Positions 50,295-58,819 of a stretch of DNA of 59,422 bases are shown here, in pieces. The first letter of the stretch is position 1. Each line of letters begins with the position of its first letter. Origin of the DNA: an uncultured Lachnospiraceae bacterium (GTDB taxonomy: Bacteria > Bacillota > Clostridia > Lachnospirales > Lachnospiraceae); NCBI GenBank assembly GCA_946541955.1, contig CAMNJZ010000004.1, positions 1-59,422 of the forward strand, in the 5' to 3' direction. The notes below the pieces were generated by a model. The model had not been told where the DNA came from, made no database searches, and saw nothing but the letters and a program-made list of their open reading frames with translations. The position numbers were made by a program, and so were the translations under genes.

Positions 50295-51146
50295 TCATAT
50301 CCTTGTTTCTCTTGAGAATGCCCCTGCGCCGCTGGCGATGCAGCCGCCATCGCAGATGATATCCGCACCCGTCAGATATCCCAGCTGCTCATCCGTGATC
50401 ATCTCATAGAGGGCTGCGATCTCTTCGGGCTTTCCGTTCCTCTTGATGGCATTGAATTTCAGATAGGTCCCGGCCTCGTCCTTTTCCAGATTTCCCATGG
50501 GGGTCTCGAAGTTGCCCGGAGTCACGGAAAGGACTCTTACGCCCTTTTCGCCGAATCTGGCCGCATCGGTCCTGGCAAACCAGATGACGAAGTGCTTACT
50601 GACGGCGTAGGCTACGCCTGTCCTGCTCTTTTTAGGCATCATGCGTACCCGGCCCATCATCTTTTTCATGAACTTTTCCCTGTCTGTCCGGGCCAGGGGA
50701 TAGGCGCCCCTGGGCATGATGAATTCCGGAGTCAGATAGGCCGACATGGAGCTGGTATCCACCAGGCAGCCTCCGGAGGCCATGACGGTATAGAAGGCGT
50801 CGTTGATGTTGACGGTCCCCAGGGCGTTGCCTGCCATGATCTTTTCGGGATCCCCCATGTGGGGAGAAAGGCCTGCGATATGGAGCATGACCATCACATC
50901 GCCCAGCTCCGCCGCATGGGCGGCCAGCTTAAAGCAGCTGTCCCTGTCGGATACGTCACAGGGAAAAGCCTCGGCCTCCCCGCCCAATTCCTGAAGCTCC
51001 TTTACGGCCGTTTCCAGCTTAGAGACCGTACGGCCGCACAGGATGGTGTAATAGCCCTTTTTTACCATGCGGCGGGCAGCGGCAAGGCCCATGCCGGACC
51101 CGCCCCCCGTAATGACGCATACTTTTTTTCTGACTGCTTCTTCCAC
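50295..51146 (-). CDS. Short-chain dehydrogenase/reductase
   Basis: A 283-residue SDR. The cofactor loop is TGGGSGMG and the catalytic YAVSK is present, with Ser in VDTSSMSAY. NNAG is replaced by HIAG. An insert of about 35 residues, rich in Met, Lys and Arg (FMKKMMGRVRMMPKK), lies between the Ser and Tyr and likely shapes the substrate site. It starts at GTG, supported by AAGGAG. The C-terminus after DGGCIASGAGAF may have been altered by the junction with the EIIB remnant, which follows in frame after the TGA. It is co-transcribed with the upstream SDR-like fusion. Confidence 0.85.
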   Translation of the reverse strand: MEEAVRKKVCVITGGGSGMGLAAARRMVKKGYYTILCGRTVSKLETAVKELQELGGEAEAFPCDVSDRDSCFKLAAHAAELGDVMVMLHIAGLSPHMGDPEKIMAGNALGTVNINDAFYTVMASGGCLVDTSSMSAYLTPEFIMPRGAYPLARTDREKFMKKMMGRVRMMPKKSRTGVAYAVSKHFVIWFARTDAARFGEKGVRVLSVTPGNFETPMGNLEKDEAGTYLKFNAIKRNGKPEEIAALYEMITDEQLGYLTGADIICDGGCIASGAGAFSRETRI

Positions 51147-51161
51147 TTTTTATCTCCTTCC

Positions 51162-52874
51162 TCAGGCTGCTTCCTGTCTCTGGCGGATCATGGCTGCCGC
51201 GCCTGCGATAGCGATCAGGTAAGGCGTTTCAAATGTGTCGTGAATGCCGTAGCGCAGACCTGTCAGAACGCCGATGGCTTGAAGCTTTCCTATATATCTG
51301 GTGCAGCGCTGTTCAAAGGTAAATCTCTTCATCTCTTCATAGTCCTGGTCAGTGAAGATGCCTTCCTGGTCCAGGAGGTCTGTATATTGAATCATGGTAT
51401 AAATGAAGTCCACACCGATGTGGTAATGGCCATAGGCCTTGAGGACCTCTGCTGCCGCTTCGGGGCTCATGGCCGTGTCCATTTCGGGTCCCATGCTGTC
51501 GTCATGGGCTGCATCCAGTATATCCCGGATCAGATCGAACTCGGCAGGGTTGGTCTCAATGCCCATGGCAGAGAGCTTGCGGGTGCAGCTGTAATAGCTG
51601 TGGTCTCCGAAAAGATCCGTCAGGGCCAGGCTGTTCCGGCTCATCTTCAGGTTCTCGAAGGCCTGTTCCAGAGTCTCACGGGTAAAGCCGGTGATGCCGG
51701 CAGTCTGTAGGACGGCCAAAAGAGCGTCTGCGCTTTCAGCCTGCGCCACCTGGCTGACAAGGTTCCTGTCCCCGGCAATGTCTCTGATCTTTTCGGGAAT
51801 GGACAGCTCTACAGACGGCGCTTCTGCTGCGGCAGCTGCCTTTACTTTTCCCTTCACATATCCGGCTTCCACCAGCCAGCGGGCTTCGTCTGTCAGGGTC
51901 TCCGCATAGGGACGGGTATGATAGCCCAGCTCTCTTTCGGCCTTGGAATAGTCGAAGTTGTTGTTTCGGTCCAGATTGTAGACGGCAAAGTTTGTCATCA
52001 GAGGCTTTTCGCCGGTTTTGGCAGCCTTCTTTTCCATGGAAGCGGCCAGGCGGTAGGCCATGGCAATGGGCACGTAGAAAAGGGGCTGCCGGCATCCGCT
52101 GGCGTCGTGCAGCATCTTTGCCACCTCCTTCAGGGTCACTTCCTTATTGCCCAGGATATAGCATTCACCCTTGCGGCCCCTGTCTGCGGCGGCGATGGTG
52201 CCGGCCGCCAGATCTCTGACATCGACAAGGTTGAAGCTTCCGCCCATGCCGATGGTCATTTCACCGTTCATGATCCGGATCACGGTGCCGGTGGTCTCGC
52301 TGACGGCATGGTCGCCAGGGCCCATAATACCAGTGGGATGGACCACGCAGGCGTTCATCCCTTCTGCCGCTGCATCCAGGACCTTCTGGGTGGCAATGGC
52401 CTTGGACCGGCTGTACCAGCCCACCACCTTATCGTCGTCATAGGGAACGAACTGGCTGACCTCTCTGATCTTCTGTCCCTTGGGAAGCTCGGGGATGGCC
52501 CCGGTGGAGGACACATAGACCAGCTTCTGAAATTCGGGGTGCTTTTTTGCCGCCGCCAGGATGTTCTCCGTGCCGCCCACGTTGACGGCCATGAGCTTTT
52601 CGCTGTAATCGGGATTTACGGTGACCATACTGGCGCAGTGGATGCAGATGGTCTCATACCCTTCGGGAACGGTAAAGAATCTGTCGCAGTCTTCGGCGCT
52701 GGTAAGGTCGCCTTCGCAGATCTCCACGCCTTCGGGGATATATTTGGCAGCCGGGTCTCCCTTGAGGACAAAGGCCCTGACCTTTTCGCCCCTCTCTACA
52801 AGCAGGGAGCAGATGTTGCTTCCGAGAAATCCTGCAGCGCCTGTCAGTAAATAAATCGTATTCTGTGTATTCAT
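51162..52874 (-). CDS. Extended SDR (epimerase-like) with Nif11-like segment and helical C-terminal domain
   Basis: A 570-residue fusion. Residues 1-340 are an NAD-dependent epimerase/dehydratase fold with TGAAGFLGSNI, the catalytic YSRSK (154-158) and a VHPTGIMGPGD block, close to dihydroflavonol reductase and 3beta-hydroxysteroid dehydrogenase types. An Ala-rich linker leads to about 357-408 (IPEKIRDIAGDRNLVSQV to GFTRETLEQAFENLK), which resembles a Nif11-type leader domain. Residues 410-570 are helical and unrecognised. The ATG at 52874 follows GGAGG; the Met five codons earlier lacks a ribosome-binding site. The substrate is unknown. Confidence 0.78.
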   Translation of the reverse strand: MNTQNTIYLLTGAAGFLGSNICSLLVERGEKVRAFVLKGDPAAKYIPEGVEICEGDLTSAEDCDRFFTVPEGYETICIHCASMVTVNPDYSEKLMAVNVGGTENILAAAKKHPEFQKLVYVSSTGAIPELPKGQKIREVSQFVPYDDDKVVGWYSRSKAIATQKVLDAAAEGMNACVVHPTGIMGPGDHAVSETTGTVIRIMNGEMTIGMGGSFNLVDVRDLAAGTIAAADRGRKGECYILGNKEVTLKEVAKMLHDASGCRQPLFYVPIAMAYRLAASMEKKAAKTGEKPLMTNFAVYNLDRNNNFDYSKAERELGYHTRPYAETLTDEARWLVEAGYVKGKVKAAAAAEAPSVELSIPEKIRDIAGDRNLVSQVAQAESADALLAVLQTAGITGFTRETLEQAFENLKMSRNSLALTDLFGDHSYYSCTRKLSAMGIETNPAEFDLIRDILDAAHDDSMGPEMDTAMSPEAAAEVLKAYGHYHIGVDFIYTMIQYTDLLDQEGIFTDQDYEEMKRFTFEQRCTRYIGKLQAIGVLTGLRYGIHDTFETPYLIAIAGAAAMIRQRQEAA

Positions 52875-52981
52875 TGTAACTTCCTCCATTTCAAACTCGT
52901 TTTCTTTCCGGGGCCGTTCTTATCGCGGCCGTGTCCTGTGCCGGATCTGTTTTTGTTTTCGTTGAACACAGAATAAGGGGG

Positions 52982-53029
52982 AAAGATAAACTTCCGGTTA
53001 ACTTTCCCGTTTATCTTTCGTTTATCTTT
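52982..53029. promoter_or_regulatory. Repeated operator ahead of the two-component system
   Basis: GTTTATCTTT occurs twice in tandem (53009-53018 and 53020-53029, 11 bases apart), with an inverted copy AAAGATAAAC at 52982-52991. Direct repeats at one helical turn are the usual binding site of OmpR-type response regulators, so autoregulation is likely. Confidence 0.65.
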
Positions 53030-53049
53030 CTCAGGTAGATTGTTAAAAT
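53021..53049 (+). promoter_or_regulatory. Promoter of the two-component system
   Basis: TTTATC (53021-53026), a 17-base spacer and TAAAAT (53044-53049) lie 48 bases before the response regulator start. The -35 falls within the second operator repeat, the arrangement of an activator or autorepressor site. Confidence 0.55.
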
Positions 53050-53096
53050 AGAAAAAAAGAATGGCATCCGCCTGTTTTATAAAGGAAGGAATATCT

Positions 53097-53771
53097 ATGC
53101 TGAAAATTCTTGTGGCTGAGGACGACCCCAGCATCAGCAGACTTCTCTGCACCATCTTAAGGATCAACGGATACGACCCTGTCCCGGCCCGGGACGGCAT
53201 GGAGGCTCTGGAGATCATGGACCACCAGCATATCGATCTTATGATCTGCGACGTCATGATGCCCCGTCTGGACGGGTTTGAACTTACAAGGCAGATCAGA
53301 GAGTCCGGCAGCATGCTTCCTATTATTATGCTGACCGCCAAAGCCATGCCGGAGGACAAGCGCACCGGCTTTCTGGTGGGAACGGACGACTACATGACCA
53401 AGCCCCCGGACAGACAGGAGCTTCTCCTTCGCATCAAGGCCCTCCTCCGAAGGGCCAGGATCGTGGACGAGCACAGGATCACCCTGGGGGATCTGGTACT
53501 GGACTATGATACCCACTCTGTCCGCAGGGGCTATGATACCCAGGTCCTGCCGCCCAAGGAATTCAATCTTCTCTATAAGCTTCTGGCCTATCCCGAGCGG
53601 ACCTTTACCCGTCTGGAGCTTCTGGACGAGATCTGGGGCATGGACAGTGAAAGCGACGAAAAGACCGTCAACGTCCACATCAACAGACTGCGTACCCGCT
53701 TCCAGGATGCGGAGGAATTCGAGATCCAGACTGTCCGGGGCATGGGCTACCGGGCTGTCAGAAAGGTGTGA
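53097..53771 (+). CDS. OmpR/PhoB family response regulator
   Basis: A 224-residue regulator. The receiver has the acidic pair AEDD (8-10 region), phospho-acceptor Asp52 in ICDVMMPRLDG, Thr in MLTAKA, and Lys in DYMTKPP. The C-terminal winged helix includes KEFNLLYKLLAYPERTFTRLELLDEIWG and RLRTRF, then TVRGMGYRAV. The ATG at 53097 is chosen from GGAAGGAA; 12 extra upstream codons are ignored. It is coupled to the histidine kinase gene. Confidence 0.93.
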   Translation: MLKILVAEDDPSISRLLCTILRINGYDPVPARDGMEALEIMDHQHIDLMICDVMMPRLDGFELTRQIRESGSMLPIIMLTAKAMPEDKRTGFLVGTDDYMTKPPDRQELLLRIKALLRRARIVDEHRITLGDLVLDYDTHSVRRGYDTQVLPPKEFNLLYKLLAYPERTFTRLELLDEIWGMDSESDEKTVNVHINRLRTRFQDAEEFEIQTVRGMGYRAVRKV

Positions 53772-53773
53772 GC

Positions 53774-54841
53774 ATGAAAAAGATACTGGAAAGGATCCGG
53801 GATATTTTTGCCACCCTCTCTCTGACGGTCCTTCTGACCTTCAACCTCTTTTTTATCGTCTTCCTCCTGCTGGCCCTGGTGACTCTCCTGGTCTTCTTCG
53901 GGGTGGACGGAGGTTTTCTTTTCACTGACGGGCATGTAACCGTTGGCGGAGGCCTGGTCATCATCTACTCCGTCTGCATCCTGGTGGCCGTCAGCATGGT
54001 CTTTATGATCCGCATGGTCTTTATAAGGCCTATCAAGATCATCATGGCTGCCATGGACCGTCTGGCCCGGGGAGAATTCGAGACCCGCATCGATTTCAGC
54101 CGGGAAAAATATATCCCCAGAGAGATCCGGGATTTCGGAGAAAGCTTCAATAAAACGGCCATGGAACTGTCCGGCACAGAGCTCCTCAGGAAGGATTTCA
54201 TAAGCAACTTCTCCCACGAATTCAAGACACCCATCGTCAGCATCAACGGCTTTGCCGACCTGCTGCTGGAAGAGGGAATCTCCGAAGAGGAACGGAAAGA
54301 ATTCCTGACCGTGATCCGGGACGAGAGCAGGCGTCTTGCGGACCTCTCCTCCAGTATCCTTGCCCTGAGCCGCATTGAGTCCCAGACCATCCTTCAGGAC
54401 CGGGAATCCTTCCGCCTGGACGAGCAGATCCGCCAGTGCCTTCTGGTGACAGAGCAGAAATGGAAGGAAAAGGATCTGGATTATCAGGTATATCTGGAGG
54501 AAGTCACTTATGCCGGCAATCCTTCTCTTCTTAAAGAAGTGTGGCTGAACATCCTGGACAACGGAGCCAAATTCAGTCCCGAGGGTGAAGTGATCGGCGT
54601 GACCCTCCGCAAGAAGGGCGATGTGATCACGGCCGCCTTCACGGATCACGGCCCCGGCATGGATGAAAAAACGAAGAGCCACATCTTTGAACAGTTCTAT
54701 CAGGGGGATACCTCTCACAGATCCCAGGGCAACGGTCTGGGCCTTGCCATGGCCTGGAAAGTGGCCGCCCTCCACGGCGGGGAGATCCTTGTGGATACAG
54801 CGCCTGGAAGAGGAAGCTGCTTTACTGTCATTTTAAAATAA
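53774..54841 (+). CDS. Sensor histidine kinase
   Basis: A 355-residue membrane kinase. Two helices (about 17-42 and 60-82) flank a very short outside loop, so it likely senses within the membrane. A HAMP domain (IRPIKIIMAAMDRLARGEFETRI) and HisKA with FSHEFKTPIVSINGF (His phosphorylated) follow. The ATPase domain has NILDNGAKFSPEG, GPGMDEK and GNGLGLAMA. The ATG at 53774 is used; a GTG at 53768 overlapping the regulator stop is also possible. It phosphorylates the upstream regulator. Confidence 0.93.
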   Translation: MKKILERIRDIFATLSLTVLLTFNLFFIVFLLLALVTLLVFFGVDGGFLFTDGHVTVGGGLVIIYSVCILVAVSMVFMIRMVFIRPIKIIMAAMDRLARGEFETRIDFSREKYIPREIRDFGESFNKTAMELSGTELLRKDFISNFSHEFKTPIVSINGFADLLLEEGISEEERKEFLTVIRDESRRLADLSSSILALSRIESQTILQDRESFRLDEQIRQCLLVTEQKWKEKDLDYQVYLEEVTYAGNPSLLKEVWLNILDNGAKFSPEGEVIGVTLRKKGDVITAAFTDHGPGMDEKTKSHIFEQFYQGDTSHRSQGNGLGLAMAWKVAALHGGEILVDTAPGRGSCFTVILK

Positions 54842-54983
54842 TCCGAAGGCTTCCTTTCTGTGATTCTTCCGTACGAGGTCAGCCTGGTCTGCCGCAGACC
54901 CGGTCAGTATTTTACTCCCCGCTGCCGTATTCACACACTGCACAAATCCCCCTGACATACAAGTGCTTAATAAATCCATAATA

Positions 54984-55056
54984 TTTCCATTTTAAAACCT
55001 TTTTGTTATAATATATCCATATTAAAGTAAATATCCGCATATGGATTTAAAATGGA
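54984..55056. promoter_or_regulatory. Promoter and paired operator of the HTH-Uma2 gene
   Basis: TTTCCA (54984-54989), a 17-base spacer and TATAAT (55007-55012) form the promoter. TCCATTTTAAAACC (54986-54999) recurs inverted with one mismatch at 55043-55056. One copy covers the -35 and the other covers the ribosome-binding site region. This layout fits autorepression by the HTH domain of the encoded protein. Confidence 0.65.
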
Positions 55057-55066
55057 GGACGAGAGT

Positions 55067-55855
55067 ATGACACTGGAAGAAATGCGGAGAAGAAAAAGAG
55101 AACTGGGATACAGCAACGAAAAACTGGCAGAACTGTCAGGCATTCCCCTGGGCACCGTCCAGAAGGTTATGAGCGGCAGTACCAAAAGCCCCAGGCAGGG
55201 AACGATGGAAGCCCTGGCCAGGGCGCTGAGCAGCTGGGAAAAGACCCCTTGTCTGTATCCGGGCCCCATGGCCGATGGCTTCGCAAGAATACTGAAAGAG
55301 CCCGCGGCCGTATACGGCCCGGAAAAAAAGATATATACCATAGAAGATATTTATGCTTTGCCGGAAGGCGTCAGGGCAGAGCTGATCGACGGAGAGATCT
55401 ACTACATGGCGTCGCCTACGAGAACGCATCAGAAGATCGCAGGCGCTATGCACCTGGCGGTTGCCGGGTATATCCGGTCCCACGGGGGAGAGTGTGAAGT
55501 TTACATTCCTCCGTATGGAGTATATCTGAACAGGGATGACTCGGTTTATTTAGAACCGGATCTGACAGTGATCTGTGATCCGTCGAAGTCGGAGGAAAAA
55601 GGCTGCGTAGGAGCGCCGGACTGGGTCGTAGAGGTGGTATCCCCTTCCTCAAAGCGGATGGACTATATACTCAAGCTCTTCAAATACCGCGCGGCCGGCG
55701 TCCGGGAATACTGGATCATCAATCCCGAAAAGCGGATCGTGCAGGTCTACAGCTGGAGTGATGGACACGAGTCGGCAGAAATGTATTCCTTCGAGGACGA
55801 GATTCCTTCGGGCATCTATCCGGATCTCCGGATCCGGCTGGCCGATGATGTTTAA
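55067..55855 (+). CDS. XRE-type HTH fused to a Uma2 (DUF820) PD-(D/E)xK nuclease-like domain
   Basis: A 262-residue protein. Residues 1-60 are an XRE helix-turn-helix (KLAELSGIPLGTVQKVMSG). Residues about 85-260 are a Uma2 domain, a member of the restriction-endonuclease-like fold. EPDLTVICD and DWVVEVVSPSS, with a following Lys, give the PD-(D/E)xK pattern. Uma2 genes are numerous in some genomes, and their role is unsettled, perhaps DNA cleavage or toxin-like. The ATG at 55067 has GGAGG before it. It is a single gene between its own operator and a strong bidirectional terminator. Confidence 0.88.
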   Translation: MTLEEMRRRKRELGYSNEKLAELSGIPLGTVQKVMSGSTKSPRQGTMEALARALSSWEKTPCLYPGPMADGFARILKEPAAVYGPEKKIYTIEDIYALPEGVRAELIDGEIYYMASPTRTHQKIAGAMHLAVAGYIRSHGGECEVYIPPYGVYLNRDDSVYLEPDLTVICDPSKSEEKGCVGAPDWVVEVVSPSSKRMDYILKLFKYRAAGVREYWIINPEKRIVQVYSWSDGHESAEMYSFEDEIPSGIYPDLRIRLADDV

Positions 55856-55902
55856 AGCCCGCCCTGCGCCACGTTCGTAATCATCTTTTCCGGTCTCCTC
55901 AA

Positions 55903-55948
55903 TGAAAAAACAGAGTTTACTGCCTGTGCGGTAAACTCTGTTTTTTCA
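55903..55948 (+). terminator. Strong bidirectional terminator
   Basis: An 18-bp perfect stem (55903-55920 with 55931-55948), with A and T tracts within it, lies between the convergent HTH-Uma2 and ATPase genes. Confidence 0.92.
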
Positions 55949-56013
55949 TGCATGTTTTTATAAAAAGACCAGCCTGTCCTGCCTGCCGGACTGCCCGGAA
56001 AGGCGCCCCTTCC

Positions 56014-56742
56014 TCAGTCCTCCAAAAGCCTCTTCAGGATCTGCTGCCTGTTATTTAAAAACAGAGAGGTCACCTGATAGCTTTCTGTCTCCTCATAGGA
56101 AACGGGATGGATCTGCCCGTCATCGAAGCTTAAGATCTCCGCACCGGGAAGGCCCAAAAGAATGGGGGAATGGGTGGCGATGATGAACTGTGCCCCTGCC
56201 TTCGCGCAGCGGTCGATCTCCACAAGGAGGGTCAGCTGCCTCTGGGGGGACAGGGCCGCTTCCGGCTCGTCCAGAAGGTAGAGGCCGCCGCCCCGGAAGG
56301 AGTTCTGCACAAGGGCCAGAAAGCTCTCTCCGTGGGACCTCTCATGGAAATGCTGGGGCCGTCCTCCGGGTCCCCTGCTGTACTCCTCTTCCTTTGTGGC
56401 CACGTTGTAGAAGCTCTCGGCCCGGAGAAAATATCCCCATCCGGCCTTCCGTACGCCCCGTGAAAGGCGCATGGCGCCGCACAGTTCAGAGTGAGAATCA
56501 TAGGTCGAAAAACTGTAATTTCTCGTCCCGCCCTCCGGATTAAAACCACAGGCAATGGCAATGGCTTCCAGCAGGGTGGACTTGCCGCTTCCGTTTTCTC
56601 CCACAAAGAAGGTGACGGGACGCGTGAAAGGCAGGCTCTCCAGGTCCCTGAGGGCCGGGATGCTTTTCAGATAGCTTTCCCGTCCGATTTTCTCCCAGTC
56701 TATGAAAATCTCCCTGATCAGCTGCGAATCCAGCATAGGCAT
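56014..56742 (-). CDS. ABC-type AAA ATPase (COG3910-like predicted ATPase)
   Basis: A 242-residue stand-alone ATPase with an SMC/ABC-type head. Walker A is GENGSGKST, the D-loop region is YLLDEPEAALSP with Walker B, and the switch His lies in IIATHSPILLG. The usual signature motif is replaced by SHGESFLAL. No membrane or coiled-coil segments are seen. Relatives are common in Firmicutes and uncharacterised. The ATG at 56742 follows GGGAG; the longer reading has no ribosome-binding site. It is divergent from the sucrose hydrolase gene. Confidence 0.85.
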   Translation of the reverse strand: MPMLDSQLIREIFIDWEKIGRESYLKSIPALRDLESLPFTRPVTFFVGENGSGKSTLLEAIAIACGFNPEGGTRNYSFSTYDSHSELCGAMRLSRGVRKAGWGYFLRAESFYNVATKEEEYSRGPGGRPQHFHERSHGESFLALVQNSFRGGGLYLLDEPEAALSPQRQLTLLVEIDRCAKAGAQFIIATHSPILLGLPGAEILSFDDGQIHPVSYEETESYQVTSLFLNNRQQILKRLLED

Positions 56743-56866
56743 GTTTCTCCCGCTTCCTTTTCCGTTTTCTTCTGCGTCCCCTCCATTATATGCCTCTTCT
56801 CCGCCATCGAAAAGTCTATGAGAAAACACAGGCAGGAACAATATCGCAATTCCATGTATCCATACT

Positions 56867-56894
56867 TTGTATTGCATGCTCCCGATAGTATAAT
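56867..56894 (+). promoter_or_regulatory. Promoter of the GH32 gene
   Basis: TTGTAT (56867-56872), a 16-base spacer and TATAAT (56889-56894) lie about 50 bases ahead of the GH32 start. Confidence 0.6.
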
Positions 56895-56946
56895 AGAAGA
56901 CATAGGAAGCTTATTATTCTGTTTTATCAAGGAGAGGAAATCTGCT

Positions 56947-58428
56947 ATGAGAACCTGGACCAAAGAAGAACGGTACCGTTATCTGAAGGATCCTCAGGAA
57001 CTGCTGGCGCTCTATCAGGCAATTTCTGCATCCCCTTACCGCCAGACCTTCCACAACCAGGCCGTGACGGGACTGATGAACGACCCAAACGGATTTGTCT
57101 GGCACGACAACAAGTGGCATCTCTTTTATCAGTGGTGTCCCTGGGGTGCCGTCCACGGACTGAAGCACTGGTATCACATCGTGTCAAAGGATCTGGTCAC
57201 CTGGAAGAACCTGGGCGTATGCCTGCTGCCGGACCAGGAAGACGGCTATGACAACAAGGGCGTCTATTCCGGATCCGCCATGCCCATCGGCGACAAGATC
57301 TATCTTTACTACACCGGCAACCACAGGGACGCCGACTGGACCCGCCATGCCTATACCTGCCTGGCCAGGCTGGGAAATGACGGCTGGCCGGAGAAATACC
57401 CTCTTCCCCTGTTCGGCTCCAATCCTGACTACACCGAACACCAGAGAGACCCCAAGATCATCAAAGTTCCCGGCCGGGATACCTACTACATGCTGATTGG
57501 CGCCCAGACAAAAGACAAACGGGGATGCGTCCTGGTCTACACTTCCGAAGAGCTCCAGCATGGCTGGACCTTTGCGGGAGAGCTGAAGGTCCCAGGCTTC
57601 GAAAACTTCGGCGATATGTGGGAATGCCCTTCCATCGAGCAGATCGGCGGCAGGGAAGTCCTGCTCCTCTGCCCCCAGCACATGACCCTGCCCGGCAGGG
57701 GCGGCAGTCAGAACCACAACGGCTATATCCTGGGCTCCATGGACTGGGACAGCCTGACCTTCACCCCCGACGGCCAGTTCCATGTCCTGGACTTCGGCTT
57801 CGATTCCTATGCAGCCGCCTGCGCCAACAATCTCCAGGACAGCGACAAGGCCGTCCTCATCGCCTGGATGGGCCTGCCGGACGTCTCCTATCCCACCGAC
57901 GAGGAAGACTGGGCCGGCTGCCTGACCCTTCCCAGAGAACTGACCATCCGGGGCCGCCGTCTGATCCAGCAGCCTCTGCCGGAGCTGCGAAAGCTGCGGG
58001 ACGAGCGCATCCATCCGGAAGAGAACGGAAACGGCGTCTTTGCCCTGCCCAGGGCAGCGGAGCTTCAGCTGGACTGCCGCAAAGGGGATGTCGAAGTCGG
58101 TCTTTTCACGGACGAAGCAGGAAAAGGCGGCATCAGGGTGACCTATAATGACGCTGCAAAGGAGATCACCGTTGACCGCAGCGGCATGCAGACCCGTTTC
58201 AATCTGGAAGAAGGCGAAAGCAGGACCAGACCACTGGAAAACGGTCTCTTCCATCTGCGCATCTTTGTGGATTCCAGTTCGGTGGAGATCTTCGTAAACG
58301 ATGGTGATGCCGTCTTTACTTCCAGGGTATTCCCCTGCGAAAACGAGCACTTCTTCCGTGTACAGGGCGATACCTTTATCCGCCTCTGGACCCTGAAGCG
58401 GGCTGTAAAGGATCAGTTCCTGATCTGA
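56947..58428 (+). CDS. GH32 beta-fructosidase (sucrose / sucrose-6-phosphate hydrolase)
   Basis: A 493-residue GH32 enzyme with a five-bladed propeller and C-terminal sandwich. The nucleophile is Asp46 in MNDPNG, the transition-state stabiliser is Asp168 in QRDPK, and the acid/base is Glu226 in WECP. No signal peptide is seen, so it splits cytosolic sucrose or sucrose-6-phosphate. The ATG at 56947 follows AAGGAGAGG; an upstream extension of the frame is discarded. Sucrose freed from raffinose by the GH36 enzyme would be a natural substrate. No PTS or regulator gene is adjacent. Confidence 0.93.
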   Translation: MRTWTKEERYRYLKDPQELLALYQAISASPYRQTFHNQAVTGLMNDPNGFVWHDNKWHLFYQWCPWGAVHGLKHWYHIVSKDLVTWKNLGVCLLPDQEDGYDNKGVYSGSAMPIGDKIYLYYTGNHRDADWTRHAYTCLARLGNDGWPEKYPLPLFGSNPDYTEHQRDPKIIKVPGRDTYYMLIGAQTKDKRGCVLVYTSEELQHGWTFAGELKVPGFENFGDMWECPSIEQIGGREVLLLCPQHMTLPGRGGSQNHNGYILGSMDWDSLTFTPDGQFHVLDFGFDSYAAACANNLQDSDKAVLIAWMGLPDVSYPTDEEDWAGCLTLPRELTIRGRRLIQQPLPELRKLRDERIHPEENGNGVFALPRAAELQLDCRKGDVEVGLFTDEAGKGGIRVTYNDAAKEITVDRSGMQTRFNLEEGESRTRPLENGLFHLRIFVDSSSVEIFVNDGDAVFTSRVFPCENEHFFRVQGDTFIRLWTLKRAVKDQFLI

Positions 58429-58464
58429 CAGATCCATGTTTTTCCATGAATGGAGGTGTTTTAG

Positions 58465-58683
58465 ATGATAAAGCTCTTTGCCGCAGCCAATCACTATATC
58501 GAGACCAGTGACTGGAAGATCATAGCCGTCCTGAAATTCTGCCTGATCTCCCTGGGCATTCTCCTGGGCATGCAGGTAAAAGAAGAGGCCAGAAAACCGG
58601 TCCGGATCGGGGCTGCCAGTGTCTTCTTCCTGACCTATATTCCCCTTATGGCCAAGTTTTACCGGTCCTTCAAGGAAGTTTAA
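58465..58683 (+). CDS. Small membrane protein of unknown function
   Basis: A 72-residue protein with two likely membrane helices (about 22-38 and 48-64) joined by a short charged loop. Similar short proteins with the pattern AxxYIxxSDWK at the start occur in clostridia, sometimes labelled as a permease of a phosphate transporter without evidence; that comparison is from memory. GGAGG precedes the ATG. It lies 36 bases after the GH32 gene and is probably co-transcribed with it. The function is unknown. Confidence 0.75.
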   Translation: MIKLFAAANHYIETSDWKIIAVLKFCLISLGILLGMQVKEEARKPVRIGAASVFFLTYIPLMAKFYRSFKEV

Positions 58684-58724
58684 AACTGCAACTCATTATA
58701 ATAATCAATTCTATTTTGTTAGTA

Positions 58725-58754
58725 TTGACTAATGTTATCTTCAGATTAGATAAT
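58725..58754 (+). promoter_or_regulatory. Promoter of the rubrerythrin gene
   Basis: TTGACT (58725-58730), an 18-base spacer and GATAAT (58749-58754) precede the rubrerythrin start by 65 bases. A TTATAAT half site just upstream (about 58696-58702) resembles half of a PerR box, but the other half does not fit. Confidence 0.6.
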
Positions 58755-58774
58755 TGGATTGTTCAGAAATGTTG

Positions 58775-58797
58775 CATTTCAAAAACCAATTGAAATG
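58775..58797 (+). promoter_or_regulatory. Inverted repeat in the rubrerythrin leader
   Basis: CATTTCA (58775-58781) and TGAAATG (58791-58797) are exact complements separated by 9 bases, directly before the ribosome-binding site AAAGGAG. It may be a repressor site or an mRNA hairpin. Confidence 0.45.
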
Positions 58798-58819
58798 ATT
58801 CATGAAAGGAGTCAACAGT

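Noticed and set aside
50295-50297. Possible recoding (UGA as selenocysteine or readthrough) joining the SDR to the EIIB tail
   Set aside because: No reason for such a fusion product, no selenocysteine context known for these families; a deletion scar is simpler.
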